From: an uncultured Lachnospiraceae bacterium
GTDB taxonomy: Bacteria; Bacillota; Clostridia; Lachnospirales; Lachnospiraceae
DNA length: 26,958 bases
Reading direction: 5' to 3'
NCBI GenBank assembly: GCA_905209075.1
Contig: CAJLRL010000035.1
Location: 1-26,958, forward strand
The translations under genes were made by a program, and so were the position numbers. Positions 16,150 through 24,446 of this stretch are shown piece after piece. Positions within the stretch are counted from its first letter, which is position 1. The number at the start of each line of letters is the position of its first letter. The notes under the pieces were generated by a model that did not search any database, was not told where the DNA came from, and saw nothing but the letters and a program-made list of their open reading frames with translations.

Positions 16150-17142
16150 ATGAATTTAAAAAGAAATATTTTTAATATAATCATAGTGATGCTGCTCATC
16201 GCACTTTGTGCGGGAGCAGTTTTGCTGAATAACAAAATACAAAAAATAGAAAACCAGTTATCATATACGGCAGATAATACATCAGTTATATTATCTGATG
16301 TCGAGACTATGCAGTCAGATATTGAGACAACACTCGAAGAGGAGGCGAGCCTTATATCCGATTGGAAGATCACCCTTAAAAGTGCTGACTTTTCTGCCAA
16401 AACTTATACAGTAGACATATCTGTAGTGCCAAAAGAATATACAAGTGATACTGTTACAAGTGTATATTTTGGAACGGATGAGATACCGCTTACACTCGAT
16501 GGCATAAAATTTACAGGGGAGGCTACCCTTCCATTGTCAGAAAGCTATGCCGGAAATGTTACATTTCTGTTTGTGGATGGCGATAAGAGAAGTACAGAGG
16601 TTTTGGATGACTTTAAGGGCGTGATATCGGTATTCGATAACGTGGCATCCGGTATAATAAGCGCACAGCCGGAGGTCTCTGATGGAAACATCAAGCTTTC
16701 ATTCGATCTCGATGCGGTTATACTTAATAATGATTATTTTGATTTTTCTAAGTATGAGCTTGTTGTTGCAAGCGGTCAGACAGATATAAAATCATATGAC
16801 TTAGAACAGCTTGCATCACAGCAGGAGACAAAAAATAATCTTGCTGATGATTCACAGAAAGAGGATTCCGAAAACACAGAGGATGACACAGAAGCTGTGG
16901 ATGATTATGAACATGGCTTTGAAGGAACTGTTAAAATAGATGACACGGCTCCGGCTGTGGCAGGGGAAAATATTAAGCTTTATCTGAGAGTTACATCGGC
17001 ACAGGGATATACTTTCACATATGATCTTTTCAGTGGGAACATAAATCAGGATGTGAATGGATTTGATACTGTTGATGAAATTGATAAAGGAAATTATACA
17101 GTAATTGATTCAAATAAGAGTGTATATCAAAAAGAAGACTGA
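16150..17142 (+). CDS. Membrane-anchored hypothetical protein coupled to aspS
   Basis: The 330-residue protein has one N-terminal membrane helix (about 7-26, IFNIIIVMLLIALCAGAVLL), then a heptad-like stretch (28-70, IQKIENQLSYTADNTSVILS onward) that may form a short coiled coil. After it come beta-rich segments resembling Ig-like extracellular domains (WKITLKSADFSAKTYTVDIS, IKLYLRVTSAQGYTFTYDLF). An acidic linker (KEDSENTEDDTEAVDD) sits near 235-250. I do not recognise the family. It probably faces the outside as a type II anchored protein. Its ATG directly follows the aspS stop with no gap and no own ribosome binding site, so it depends on aspS translation. It ends in the shared terminator with the convergent histidine kinase gene. 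Confidence 0.75.
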   Translation: MNLKRNIFNIIIVMLLIALCAGAVLLNNKIQKIENQLSYTADNTSVILSDVETMQSDIETTLEEEASLISDWKITLKSADFSAKTYTVDISVVPKEYTSDTVTSVYFGTDEIPLTLDGIKFTGEATLPLSESYAGNVTFLFVDGDKRSTEVLDDFKGVISVFDNVASGIISAQPEVSDGNIKLSFDLDAVILNNDYFDFSKYELVVASGQTDIKSYDLEQLASQQETKNNLADDSQKEDSENTEDDTEAVDDYEHGFEGTVKIDDTAPAVAGENIKLYLRVTSAQGYTFTYDLFSGNINQDVNGFDTVDEIDKGNYTVIDSNKSVYQKED

Positions 17143-17164
17143 TATGTATCAGCCTTCTTTTTTT
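17129..17164. terminator. Bidirectional terminator between convergent genes
   Basis: AAAAAGAAG (17129-17137) pairs with CTTCTTTTT (17154-17162), and CTGAT pairs with ATCAG inside. A single A-C mismatch separates the two helices. T-tracts lie on both strands. The stem contains the stop codons of both flanking genes (17140-17142 on +, 17149-17151 on -). Confidence 0.88.
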
Positions 17165-18594
17165 GATAGTGGAAGTGTGAAGATAAACTCGGTTCCAACG
17201 CCTTCTGTGCTTATGACATTAATATTTTCATTGTGAGCCTGAATGATTTCTTTTACGATCGAAAGACCAAGTCCACTGCCACGCTTGTCTTTTCCACGGG
17301 AGACATCAGTTTTATAAAATCTCTCCCAGATCTTCTTTAAGCTGTCTTTTGGAATACCGATGCCGGAATCTTTGACAGATATAAATACTTTTTCATTCTT
17401 TATGCTTGTCTCGATCTTGATGCTCGAATTTGAATTTGAAAATTTTATGGCATTGTCTATCAGATTATATAAAACCTGCTGGATTTTAGTCATGTCACCT
17501 CTTACGAAAAGCTCTTTCCCGGTAAGTACAAGGTCAAAGCTTACGCCTTTTTCGGCACATTTTCCCTCAAAAGTAAGTATGGTCATGCGGATCATATTGT
17601 TAATGTCAAAATCAGCGATGTCAAGCCGGATCCCGTGATGACCGAACTGGTTTAAGTCTATGAGACTTTGTGTAAGCTTATTGAGCCGGTTTGTCTCAAA
17701 AAGAATGATGTTTAAGTATTTATCCTGCATTTCTACAGGAATAGTACCATCAAGCATGGCTTCCACGTAGCCTTTGATAGAAGTAAGGGGAGAGCGGAAG
17801 TCGTGTGATACATTTGAGACAAATTTGCGTTGGTCTTCCTCAAGAGTATCAAGCTCCGTTGCCATATAATTTAACGTGTTTGCCAGATATCCGAGTTCAT
17901 CGTTTGAGTGGATATCAATTTTTGAAGTAAAATCGCCCTTGGCATATCTGCTGGCAGATTCTGTTATTTTAATAAGCGGACGATAAATTGCCCTGACAAA
18001 TAATGCAAGTATCAGAAATGCCAGAAGGAAGATAAATGCAACGGTATAGAAAGATATATTCAAAAAACCATTTATGCCATCAGTAACGCTGTTCATGTCC
18101 TTATGCAGAATGATATAAGCTCTTGTCTGATAACCTTCTGTTATTGATGAAAAAACAGACAGCTGGTCAGATGAAAATTCATTATAAAATTTTCCAACTG
18201 TATAATATGAATTTCCAAAATCTGTTATATCAAAATCTTTAATTATGTATGGGCTGCTGCCAGCTCCGGTATCATTGGAGCGTTTTCCGATTTCCGGATC
18301 GGATGAATCAAGGAGGATTTCACCATCGGGGCTTACGACCCAGACTTCGGCAGTCATATAGTCTGATATGATCTCCATATGATTTTGAAAATCATTAAGC
18401 GACATGGAAGACTTAAAATATTCGGTTGCATAGTCAGAAGCTATTATGGAGGCTTCTCTGTATAGCTGCGAAGCCTCCTGTTTTTCCATGTATCTGCTTG
18501 TCAGGCGTTGCGTGAAAGTACAGATAATTATAAATGCAACAATGCCATATATGAAATAACTAAGCAGAAGCTTTAAATATAAGGTGCGTTTCAT
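17149..18594 (-). CDS. Membrane sensor histidine kinase (PhoR/WalK-like)
   Basis: The 481-residue kinase has transmembrane helices at about 8-27 and 178-201 enclosing a ~150-residue extracellular sensor domain, then HAMP (202-254). The dimerisation H-box is VSNVSHDFRSPLTSIKGY, with His264 as phospho-acceptor. The ATPase domain has the N-box NLIDNAIKFS (N381), the G1 box DSGIGIP (409-415), the F-box ERFYKTD and the G2 box GSGLGLSI (439-446). All residues needed for kinase activity are present. The sensor domain gives no clue to the signal. The ATG overlaps the response regulator stop by one base, so the two are a cognate, co-translated pair. Confidence 0.93.
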   Translation of the reverse strand: MKRTLYLKLLLSYFIYGIVAFIIICTFTQRLTSRYMEKQEASQLYREASIIASDYATEYFKSSMSLNDFQNHMEIISDYMTAEVWVVSPDGEILLDSSDPEIGKRSNDTGAGSSPYIIKDFDITDFGNSYYTVGKFYNEFSSDQLSVFSSITEGYQTRAYIILHKDMNSVTDGINGFLNISFYTVAFIFLLAFLILALFVRAIYRPLIKITESASRYAKGDFTSKIDIHSNDELGYLANTLNYMATELDTLEEDQRKFVSNVSHDFRSPLTSIKGYVEAMLDGTIPVEMQDKYLNIILFETNRLNKLTQSLIDLNQFGHHGIRLDIADFDINNMIRMTILTFEGKCAEKGVSFDLVLTGKELFVRGDMTKIQQVLYNLIDNAIKFSNSNSSIKIETSIKNEKVFISVKDSGIGIPKDSLKKIWERFYKTDVSRGKDKRGSGLGLSIVKEIIQAHNENINVISTEGVGTEFIFTLPLSKKEG

Positions 18595-19295
18595 TATTTT
18601 ACCTCGAATTTATAGCCGATTCCCCAGACGGTGGCAATGCTCCAGCCCGGTTTATCTTTTATTTTCTCACGCAGACGTTTTACATGGACATCGACCGTAC
18701 GTGTATCTCCAATGTATTCATATCCCCAGATATGGTCGAGAAGCTGTTCTCTGGTAAATACCTGATTTGGAGAGGAGGCAAGGAAATATAAAAGTTCAAG
18801 CTCCTTTGGAGGCATATCTACCTGATGTCCGTCATATGTAACCGAGTAATTTGAAAGATTCACGATAAGACCAGGGTATTCGACACATTTGATCTCAACA
18901 CTCGCAGTCATATCCTGTTTTGCAGGCTGGAAACGTCTAAGGACAGCTTTTACACGCGCCACAAGTTCCTTTGAATCGAATGGCTTCATTATGTAGTCAT
19001 CAGCCCCGAGTTCAAGACCAAGTACCTTGTCAAAGATCTCGCCCTTTGCCGAGAGCATGATGATCGGAACATTTGACCTGGTACGGATTTCGCGGCATAC
19101 CTGATATCCATCTATGCCCGGAAGCATGAGATCGAGAAGTATGAGGTTTGGATTATAATGCTCGTATGATACGAGAGCGGCCTCGCCGTCATTTACGATC
19201 TTCGTGTCATAACATTCTTTTGTCAGATATAAAGATATAAGTTCGGCAATGTTGTTGTCATCATCTACGATAAGTATTTTCTGTTTTGTTGCCAT
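18594..19295 (-). CDS. OmpR/PhoB-family response regulator
   Basis: The 233-residue protein has an N-terminal receiver domain with the acidic pocket D11-D13 (ILIVDDDNN), phospho-acceptor Asp55 (LILLDLMLPG), Ser82 in the Thr/Ser switch position (MLSAKGE) and Lys104 (YIMKPFD). The C-terminal winged helix at about 133-230 has PPKELELLYFLASSPNQVFT and the recognition-helix region DTRTVDVHVKRLREKI. It is the partner of the histidine kinase encoded directly downstream. AAAGGAG precedes the start. It lies 46 bases after mutS2 on the same strand without a clear terminator, so read-through from mutS2 is possible. Confidence 0.94.
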   Translation of the reverse strand: MATKQKILIVDDDNNIAELISLYLTKECYDTKIVNDGEAALVSYEHYNPNLILLDLMLPGIDGYQVCREIRTRSNVPIIMLSAKGEIFDKVLGLELGADDYIMKPFDSKELVARVKAVLRRFQPAKQDMTASVEIKCVEYPGLIVNLSNYSVTYDGHQVDMPPKELELLYFLASSPNQVFTREQLLDHIWGYEYIGDTRTVDVHVKRLREKIKDKPGWSIATVWGIGYKFEVK

Positions 19296-19341
19296 ATATT
19301 TAAACTCCTTTATTTAATGTCTTATAGTTTGATCCGGCGGA

Positions 19342-21720
19342 CTATTTAAAGGTTGCGATAGTAACACCGGCATCACCCTCGCCGAATTCTCCAAGGTGAT
19401 ATTCTTTTATGGTTTTCATTCTCTTTAAGTGATTATGGACGGCGGCTCTTAAAGCACCGGTACCTTTACCATGGACTATCCGTACAGATGAAAGGTGGGC
19501 AATATATGCATCGTCAAGATATTTGTCCAAAAGAGCAATAGCTTCGTCTGTGGTCTTTCCGATAAGATTGATTTCGGATGAGACGGACAGAGATTTGCTC
19601 ATTTTAATTTTACTTCCACTGCCGCCAAATTTCTTTGCCGGTGAAATGTCATCATTTATAAGGACGAGATCATTTATATTTACAAGAGATCGAAGTATTC
19701 CCATCTGGACGTAAAGATCTCCTTTGGCATTTGGAAGAGTGTGTACGGTTCCCTTTAAGTTGAGTGAAAGGACAAGAACGGAATCTCCGATACGCAGCTT
19801 CTTTGGTGCCTTATGATTCTTTTTTGTCTGGTCTTTCTTTATATCAGATAAACGCTTTTCCTTAGCGGACATTTTATCGCGGAGTGCAGAACGCTCTTTT
19901 TCCATCTGGCTCATAGGAGCCTGTCCCTGACCATATTTGTTGAAATTACGGATAGTCTTGTCGGCAAGCTCTTTGGCTTCTTTTAGTATATTATAAGCCT
20001 CTTCGTTTGCTTCACGGATAATTTTATCTTTGTTCTGGTCAATGCGTTTATTTTTATCCTCAAGCTGTTTTTTCAGCTGTGCAGTCTGTGTTTTATAGCG
20101 GTTTATTTCAAGCTGTTCTTTTTCGATTGTCTGACGCTGTGCTTCGAGGTTTGCGATGAGATCTTCAAAATCAAGATCTTTGGCATTTATGCGTTTTCTG
20201 GCATCTTCTATTATTGTATCAGAAAGTCCGAGTTTTGATGAAATTGCAAAGGCATTACTTTTACCAGGGATGCCTATCAAAAGCCTGTATGTAGGACTTA
20301 ATGTTTCTACATTGAATTCACAGGATGCATTTTCAACACCATCTGTCGAGAGAGCATAAATTTTAAGTTCGCTGTAATGTGTTGTAGCCATTGTGACAGA
20401 GCCATAATTGTGAAGAGTGTTTAATATCGATATGGCAAGGGCAGCACCCTCTGTCGGGTCAGTACCGGAGCAAAGCTCATCGAAAAGGCAGAGACTTCTG
20501 TCGTCGGCTTTGTCTAATATTTTTACGATATTTGTCATGTGGGATGAAAAAGTACTGAGACTTTGTTCAATACTTTGCTCATCACCTATATCAGCAAAAA
20601 CTTCTTCAAACACAGCAAGCTTTGAACGGTCGGCAGCCGGGATATGAAGACCAGCCTGTCCCATGAGGGTTAATAGACCGACGGTTTTAAGTGATACTGT
20701 TTTACCACCGGTGTTTGGTCCGGTTATTATAAGCTGTTTGTAGCCATCTCCAAGTCGGACGTCTATAGGAACGACCTTTTTAGGATCTAAAAGCGGGTGG
20801 CGGCCTTTACGGATATTTATGATCCCGGAGGTGTTAAATTCAGGTGCAGCTCCATTGTACGATTTGGCAAGTGAAGCTTTTGCAAATATGAAATCGAGTT
20901 CTGTGAGGACATTGTAATCAAGTTCAACAGCGGCTGTGTTCATTGCAACCTTGTCTGAAAGCTGGGCTAAGATAACATTGATTTCGTCCTGTTCTTTTAT
21001 AAATAATTCTTTTAGCTCGTTGTTTAAATTGACTACAGCCATAGGCTCAATAAAAAGAGTGGATCCGCTTGATGACTGATCGTGCATCATACCAGGAACG
21101 TTTCCTTTTGCTTCTGCCTTTACAGGCAGACAGTAGCGCCCGTCACGCATTGTGACAACGGCATCCTGCAGATAAGTTCTTGTCGTCTGGTTGTTCATTA
21201 TGCTTGTAAGCTGTGCGTGGATGCGGTCGTTCATGCCACGGATCGCTTTACGGATTTTAAAAAGAGCCGGACTTGCGTCATCGGCAATCTCGTCATCAGA
21301 AATAATACATCTTTTAATCTCATCGTTTAATTGTGTGAGAGGCTCTAATTGTGAAAAGAGTCCTGAAAGGGAATCGGTTTTATCATCATTTCTGTCTGAG
21401 CGGCCGTACGCTTTTGAGCGCTTTGCGACTTCAAGAAGACTGCTTATTCGAAGAAGCTCAGCTGCATTCAGACTGCCACCGATGTCAAGTCTTTTCAGTG
21501 AAGCATTTACGTTGTGGGTACCTGAAAAAGAGATGCTGCTGTCTTTGTAAAGACGGCTTAAGGCATCAGAGGTAGTCTGTTGTAAATGTTCGATTTCATT
21601 TATATCTGTTATCGGCTCAAGGGCAAGACAGCGTTTTTTTGTCTCGTCACACGCTGCAAAACCGGAGAGCATTTGAAGTATTTTATTATATTCTAATGTT
21701 TTGAAAACTTTCTGGTTCAT
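19342..21720 (-). CDS. mutS2: Endonuclease MutS2 (Smr-domain MutS homologue)
   Basis: The 792-residue protein has MutS core and clamp regions, then an ABC-type ATPase domain (Walker A ITGPNTGGKTVSLKT, Walker B LCLFDELCSGTDPTEGAALA, H-loop MATTHYSELK), a long Lys/Glu/Gln coiled coil, a KOW-like segment (LRIGDSVLVLSLNLKGTVH) and a C-terminal Smr nuclease domain (VRIVHGKGTGALRAAVHNHL). Family knowledge links MutS2 to suppression of homologous recombination and, more recently, to rescue of collided ribosomes. I take the ATG at 21718-21720 (MNQKVFKTLEYNKIL), which has GGAGA just upstream. A longer in-frame reading to 21885 would run through the palindromic spacer and is not credible. Confidence 0.94.
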   Translation of the reverse strand: MNQKVFKTLEYNKILQMLSGFAACDETKKRCLALEPITDINEIEHLQQTTSDALSRLYKDSSISFSGTHNVNASLKRLDIGGSLNAAELLRISSLLEVAKRSKAYGRSDRNDDKTDSLSGLFSQLEPLTQLNDEIKRCIISDDEIADDASPALFKIRKAIRGMNDRIHAQLTSIMNNQTTRTYLQDAVVTMRDGRYCLPVKAEAKGNVPGMMHDQSSSGSTLFIEPMAVVNLNNELKELFIKEQDEINVILAQLSDKVAMNTAAVELDYNVLTELDFIFAKASLAKSYNGAAPEFNTSGIINIRKGRHPLLDPKKVVPIDVRLGDGYKQLIITGPNTGGKTVSLKTVGLLTLMGQAGLHIPAADRSKLAVFEEVFADIGDEQSIEQSLSTFSSHMTNIVKILDKADDRSLCLFDELCSGTDPTEGAALAISILNTLHNYGSVTMATTHYSELKIYALSTDGVENASCEFNVETLSPTYRLLIGIPGKSNAFAISSKLGLSDTIIEDARKRINAKDLDFEDLIANLEAQRQTIEKEQLEINRYKTQTAQLKKQLEDKNKRIDQNKDKIIREANEEAYNILKEAKELADKTIRNFNKYGQGQAPMSQMEKERSALRDKMSAKEKRLSDIKKDQTKKNHKAPKKLRIGDSVLVLSLNLKGTVHTLPNAKGDLYVQMGILRSLVNINDLVLINDDISPAKKFGGSGSKIKMSKSLSVSSEINLIGKTTDEAIALLDKYLDDAYIAHLSSVRIVHGKGTGALRAAVHNHLKRMKTIKEYHLGEFGEGDAGVTIATFK

Positions 21721-21744
21721 AGTATATCTCCATAATTTTTTTTC

Positions 21745-21972
21745 GCAGTGCATATCAGAAAAATCATGGATTTTTCTGATTGTCCGGGCAGTCGCCCTAT
21801 CATTACTGTATATCACATAATATTGCTTGTGAACAGTCATATTATGTGATATACAGTAATGGCACTGCTTGTTGCCTACGCTCATTATATCATGTGTTCA
21901 CACACATGATAAGCCTGCGGCTGATACCAATGCGCATACGCGCCGATATAATTCGCTACGCTCATTATATCG
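21745..21972. repeat. Cluster of nested palindromic elements (REP/MITE-like)
   Basis: Within the 412-base spacer between mutS2 (-) and the htrA-like gene (+) there are several inverted repeats. P1 is 12 bp perfect, 21754-21765/21769-21780, with a 3-base loop. P2 is 23 bp perfect, 21801-21823/21839-21861, with a 15-base loop. P3 is 10 bp, 21888-21897/21902-21911. A small AGCC-TGC-GGCT lies at 21912-21922. P5 is 9 bp, 21944-21952/21964-21972. GCAGTGC (21745-21751) and GCACTGC (21862-21868) enclose P1 and P2 as a 7-bp terminal inverted repeat. CTACGCTCATTATATC occurs twice (21876-21891 and 21956-21971). No gene lies here. The structure fits a non-autonomous palindromic element or elements, but no other copy is in the window. 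Confidence 0.7.
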
Positions 21973-22004
21973 TAATTCATAATATTAGAAAAGGTGAAAT
22001 TGGG

Positions 22005-22033
22005 TTGCAAGCTATATGTTTTGTGAATATAAT
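22005..22033 (+). promoter_or_regulatory. Sigma-A type promoter for the htrA-like/yhaM pair
   Basis: TTGCAA (22005-22010), 17 bases, TATAAT (22028-22033). It has the same hexamers as the rel promoter. The leader is ~90 bases. Confidence 0.7.
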
Positions 22034-22132
22034 ATAAAGGTGGTATATAAAAATTATTTAGCAGTTACACAGGTACAGTAATTGACATGCGAAACAGCCG
22101 GGTAATGGCAATAAACAGACATGGTGACTACG

Positions 22133-23365
22133 ATGGAAGATTTTATACGTGAGAAAATAAAAGATAAACCGGTAAACAAAAAGAAGATCTTTATAAAAGT
22201 TGGAGTGTCAGCACTTTGCGGGATAGTATTTGCGGTTACGGCAAGTATTGTATTCTGTATTCTGGTGCCACATTTCCCTGAGAAAGATGATAATGAACAG
22301 ATCATGGGGACTGAAAATGAGGCATATTTGGAGCCTATCCAGCAGGATAGCCAGAATACGCAGGATGGTACAGAGGATACACAGACTGTGATACCACAGA
22401 CCCTGACACTGGATGATTATCAGTCGATCCAGAATGAACTTTACAAGACCGGTGCATCGGCAAGCAGATCAATAGTAGGAATAACAAGTGTTGTTGATTC
22501 TACGGATATTTTTAATAACTCGTATGAGACAGAAGGACAGGGCGTTGGTGTTATCATAAAAGACAACGGAAAGCAGCTGTTGATACTGACTGAAAAAAAT
22601 ATAGTTGATGGGGCAGATAAGCTAAGTGTCACGTTCGCAAACGATATAGTAGTAGATGCAGTGGCAGTAAAATACGACAGCAATACAGGGATTGCAATAG
22701 TATCTGTAGATAAATCATTAATAGACGAGTCGACAATGGCAGCAGTTTCTATTGCAAAAATTGGAAATTCCAATATAATGTCGAGAGGTGCGCTTGTTAT
22801 TGCACTTGAAACAAATTATTCTATCATGACCGGCTGCATCACATCCACAAGCAACACAGTTTCTGCACAGGACAATAATTTTTCGGTGTTCACTACGGAT
22901 ATCGTAAGCAGTGAGCTGCAAAGTGGAATTTTGATAAACACATCGGGTGATGTTATCGGACTTGTTTTGAAAGGTTTCAATGCGGCGGATGTCAGCAATA
23001 CCCTTACAGCTGTGGCGATAAGTGATATAGAGCCGATAATAGATATGCTTGAAGATGGAAATAATATTCCTTATATAGGAATACTTGGAACGACAGTCAC
23101 CGAGAAAATAGCAAACAGATATAATATTCCCAAAGGAGTATATATAAAAGAAGTAACTATGGATTCACCGGCATTTCAGGCTGGACTTCAGAATGGTGAT
23201 GTGATAACAGAGCTTAACAATACAAAAGTGACTTCTATAGAGAATTATCATACAGAGCTTTTGTCATTAAAACCAGATGAAACTTATGATGTCACAGTAA
23301 AACGAAAAGGCAGCAATGGTTACACAGAGCTGACATGCCAGGTGAAAATCTCAGTTATGGATTAG
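22133..23365 (+). CDS. HtrA/DegP-like membrane protein with PDZ domain, predicted catalytically inactive
   Basis: The layout is that of membrane-anchored HtrA: a short cytoplasmic N-terminus, a membrane helix (VGVSALCGIVFAVTASIVFC), a linker, a chymotrypsin-like domain (from about IVGITSVVDSTDIF) and a C-terminal PDZ domain (YIGILGTTVTEKIANRYNIP to VTVKRKG). By alignment to the HtrA motifs, all three catalytic residues are changed. His is Asn in LILTEKNIVDGAD (codon 22598-22600), Asp is Gly in YDSNTGIAIV (22688-22690), and the Ser of GNSGG is Gln in SELQSGILIN (22919-22921). The fold signals remain (INTSGDVIGLVL). I infer a pseudoprotease that may act as a chaperone or scaffold outside the membrane. 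I chose ATG 22133 because GGTGA lies five bases before it. ATG 22121 (four codons earlier) is possible. yhaM follows after 8 bases. Confidence 0.82.
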   Translation: MEDFIREKIKDKPVNKKKIFIKVGVSALCGIVFAVTASIVFCILVPHFPEKDDNEQIMGTENEAYLEPIQQDSQNTQDGTEDTQTVIPQTLTLDDYQSIQNELYKTGASASRSIVGITSVVDSTDIFNNSYETEGQGVGVIIKDNGKQLLILTEKNIVDGADKLSVTFANDIVVDAVAVKYDSNTGIAIVSVDKSLIDESTMAAVSIAKIGNSNIMSRGALVIALETNYSIMTGCITSTSNTVSAQDNNFSVFTTDIVSSELQSGILINTSGDVIGLVLKGFNAADVSNTLTAVAISDIEPIIDMLEDGNNIPYIGILGTTVTEKIANRYNIPKGVYIKEVTMDSPAFQAGLQNGDVITELNNTKVTSIENYHTELLSLKPDETYDVTVKRKGSNGYTELTCQVKISVMD

Positions 23366-23373
23366 GAGGATTT

Positions 23374-24318
23374 ATGAAATATATTTCAACTCTCCGCGAG
23401 GGAGAGCGCATTAACGAAATTTACTTATGCAAGAGCAAACAGGCAGCCATGACAAAGAATGGCAAGCCATATGATAATGTAATATTACAGGACAAAACGG
23501 GAACACTCGATGCAAAGATCTGGGATGTCGGATCTGTAGGCATTGAGGAATTTGAGGCTATGGATTATATTGCCATAACAGGAGATATAACAAGCTTTCA
23601 GGGAAATCTCCAATGTTCGATAAAGCGTGCCAGAAAAGTTGGAGAAGGTGAATATGATCCGGCAGATTATCTTCCTGTAAGTGATAAGGACATTGATGCG
23701 ATGTACAATGAACTTATGGGATACATAGATTCTGTAAAGAACCAGTATCTTTCAAAACTTTTACACAGTTTCTTTGATAATGAAGAGTTTGAGCGCAGAT
23801 TTAAGTTTCATTCAGCAGCAAAAAGCGTACATCATGGCTTTGTAGGCGGACTTTTAGAGCATACACTAGGTGTGACAAAAAACTGCGACTATTTTTCAAA
23901 TATGTATCCGGTCTTAAATCGTGATCTTCTCATCACAGCAGCTATTTTCCACGATATCGGAAAATTAAAAGAGCTTTCGACATTTCCAGAGAATGACTAT
24001 ACAGATGCAGGTCAGCTCCTTGGCCATATCATGATAGGTGCTGAGTGGGTAGGCGATGCGATAAGGACAATTGACGGATTCCCGGTAGTTCTGGCAAACG
24101 AATTAAAGCACTGCATACTCGCACATCATGGTGAGCTTGAGTTTGGCTCACCGAAGAAACCGGCTCTTGTCGAAGCACTGGCTCTTAGTTTTGCGGACAA
24201 TATTGATGCCAAGATGGAAACATTCAGGGAGCTTCTCGTAAATGTGCCTGAGAACGATCTCGATTGGCAGGGATACAATAGATTTATGGAGACAAATTTC
24301 CGGAGAACAAGTGTATAA
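23374..24318 (+). CDS. yhaM: 3'-5' exoribonuclease YhaM family (OB fold plus HD domain)
   Basis: From ATG 23374 (AGGAGGA at 23364-23370, overlapping the previous stop) the product is 314 residues, the same length as Bacillus subtilis YhaM as I remember it. The N-terminal ~90 residues form an OB-fold nucleic-acid binding domain (NVILQDKTGTLDAKIWDVG, ITGDITSFQGNLQCSIKRAR). The HD metal-dependent phosphohydrolase domain has HHGFVGGLLEHTLGV, AAIFHDIGKLKEL, HIMIGAEWV, CILAHHGELEFG and ALALSFADNIDAKM, so the expected metal ligands are present. The family degrades RNA (and DNA in some reports) from the 3' end in the cytoplasm. The start 13 codons upstream would lie in the preceding gene and is less likely. 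Confidence 0.92.
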   Translation: MKYISTLREGERINEIYLCKSKQAAMTKNGKPYDNVILQDKTGTLDAKIWDVGSVGIEEFEAMDYIAITGDITSFQGNLQCSIKRARKVGEGEYDPADYLPVSDKDIDAMYNELMGYIDSVKNQYLSKLLHSFFDNEEFERRFKFHSAAKSVHHGFVGGLLEHTLGVTKNCDYFSNMYPVLNRDLLITAAIFHDIGKLKELSTFPENDYTDAGQLLGHIMIGAEWVGDAIRTIDGFPVVLANELKHCILAHHGELEFGSPKKPALVEALALSFADNIDAKMETFRELLVNVPENDLDWQGYNRFMETNFRRTSV

Positions 24319-24446
24319 AAAGGCGGACAATATTAAATATAGCTATGGTGTGATTTTTGGTGTGAAAGCATGCGCCAGGTACAAACACTATTCTAAGGAA
24401 TGTAAAGAGTAATTATATACATAAAAATAATAAAGAAGAGAAAAGC

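Noticed and set aside
21721..21885. N-terminal extension of MutS2 by 55 codons
   Set aside because: It reads through the palindromic spacer. The internal ATG at 21718-21720 has a proper ribosome binding site (GGAGA) and gives a typical MutS2 N-terminus and length.
21780..22037. 85-codon ORF on the + strand in the palindrome cluster
   Set aside because: It shares a HYCISHN-like stretch with the opposite-strand reading only because the 23-bp inverted repeat is read in the same phase on both strands. It has no ribosome binding site and no protein-like character after that.
23335..23373. Start of yhaM 13 codons upstream
   Set aside because: It would overlap the end of the preceding gene by about 30 bases. 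ATG 23374 has AGGAGGA at the right distance and gives the expected family length.
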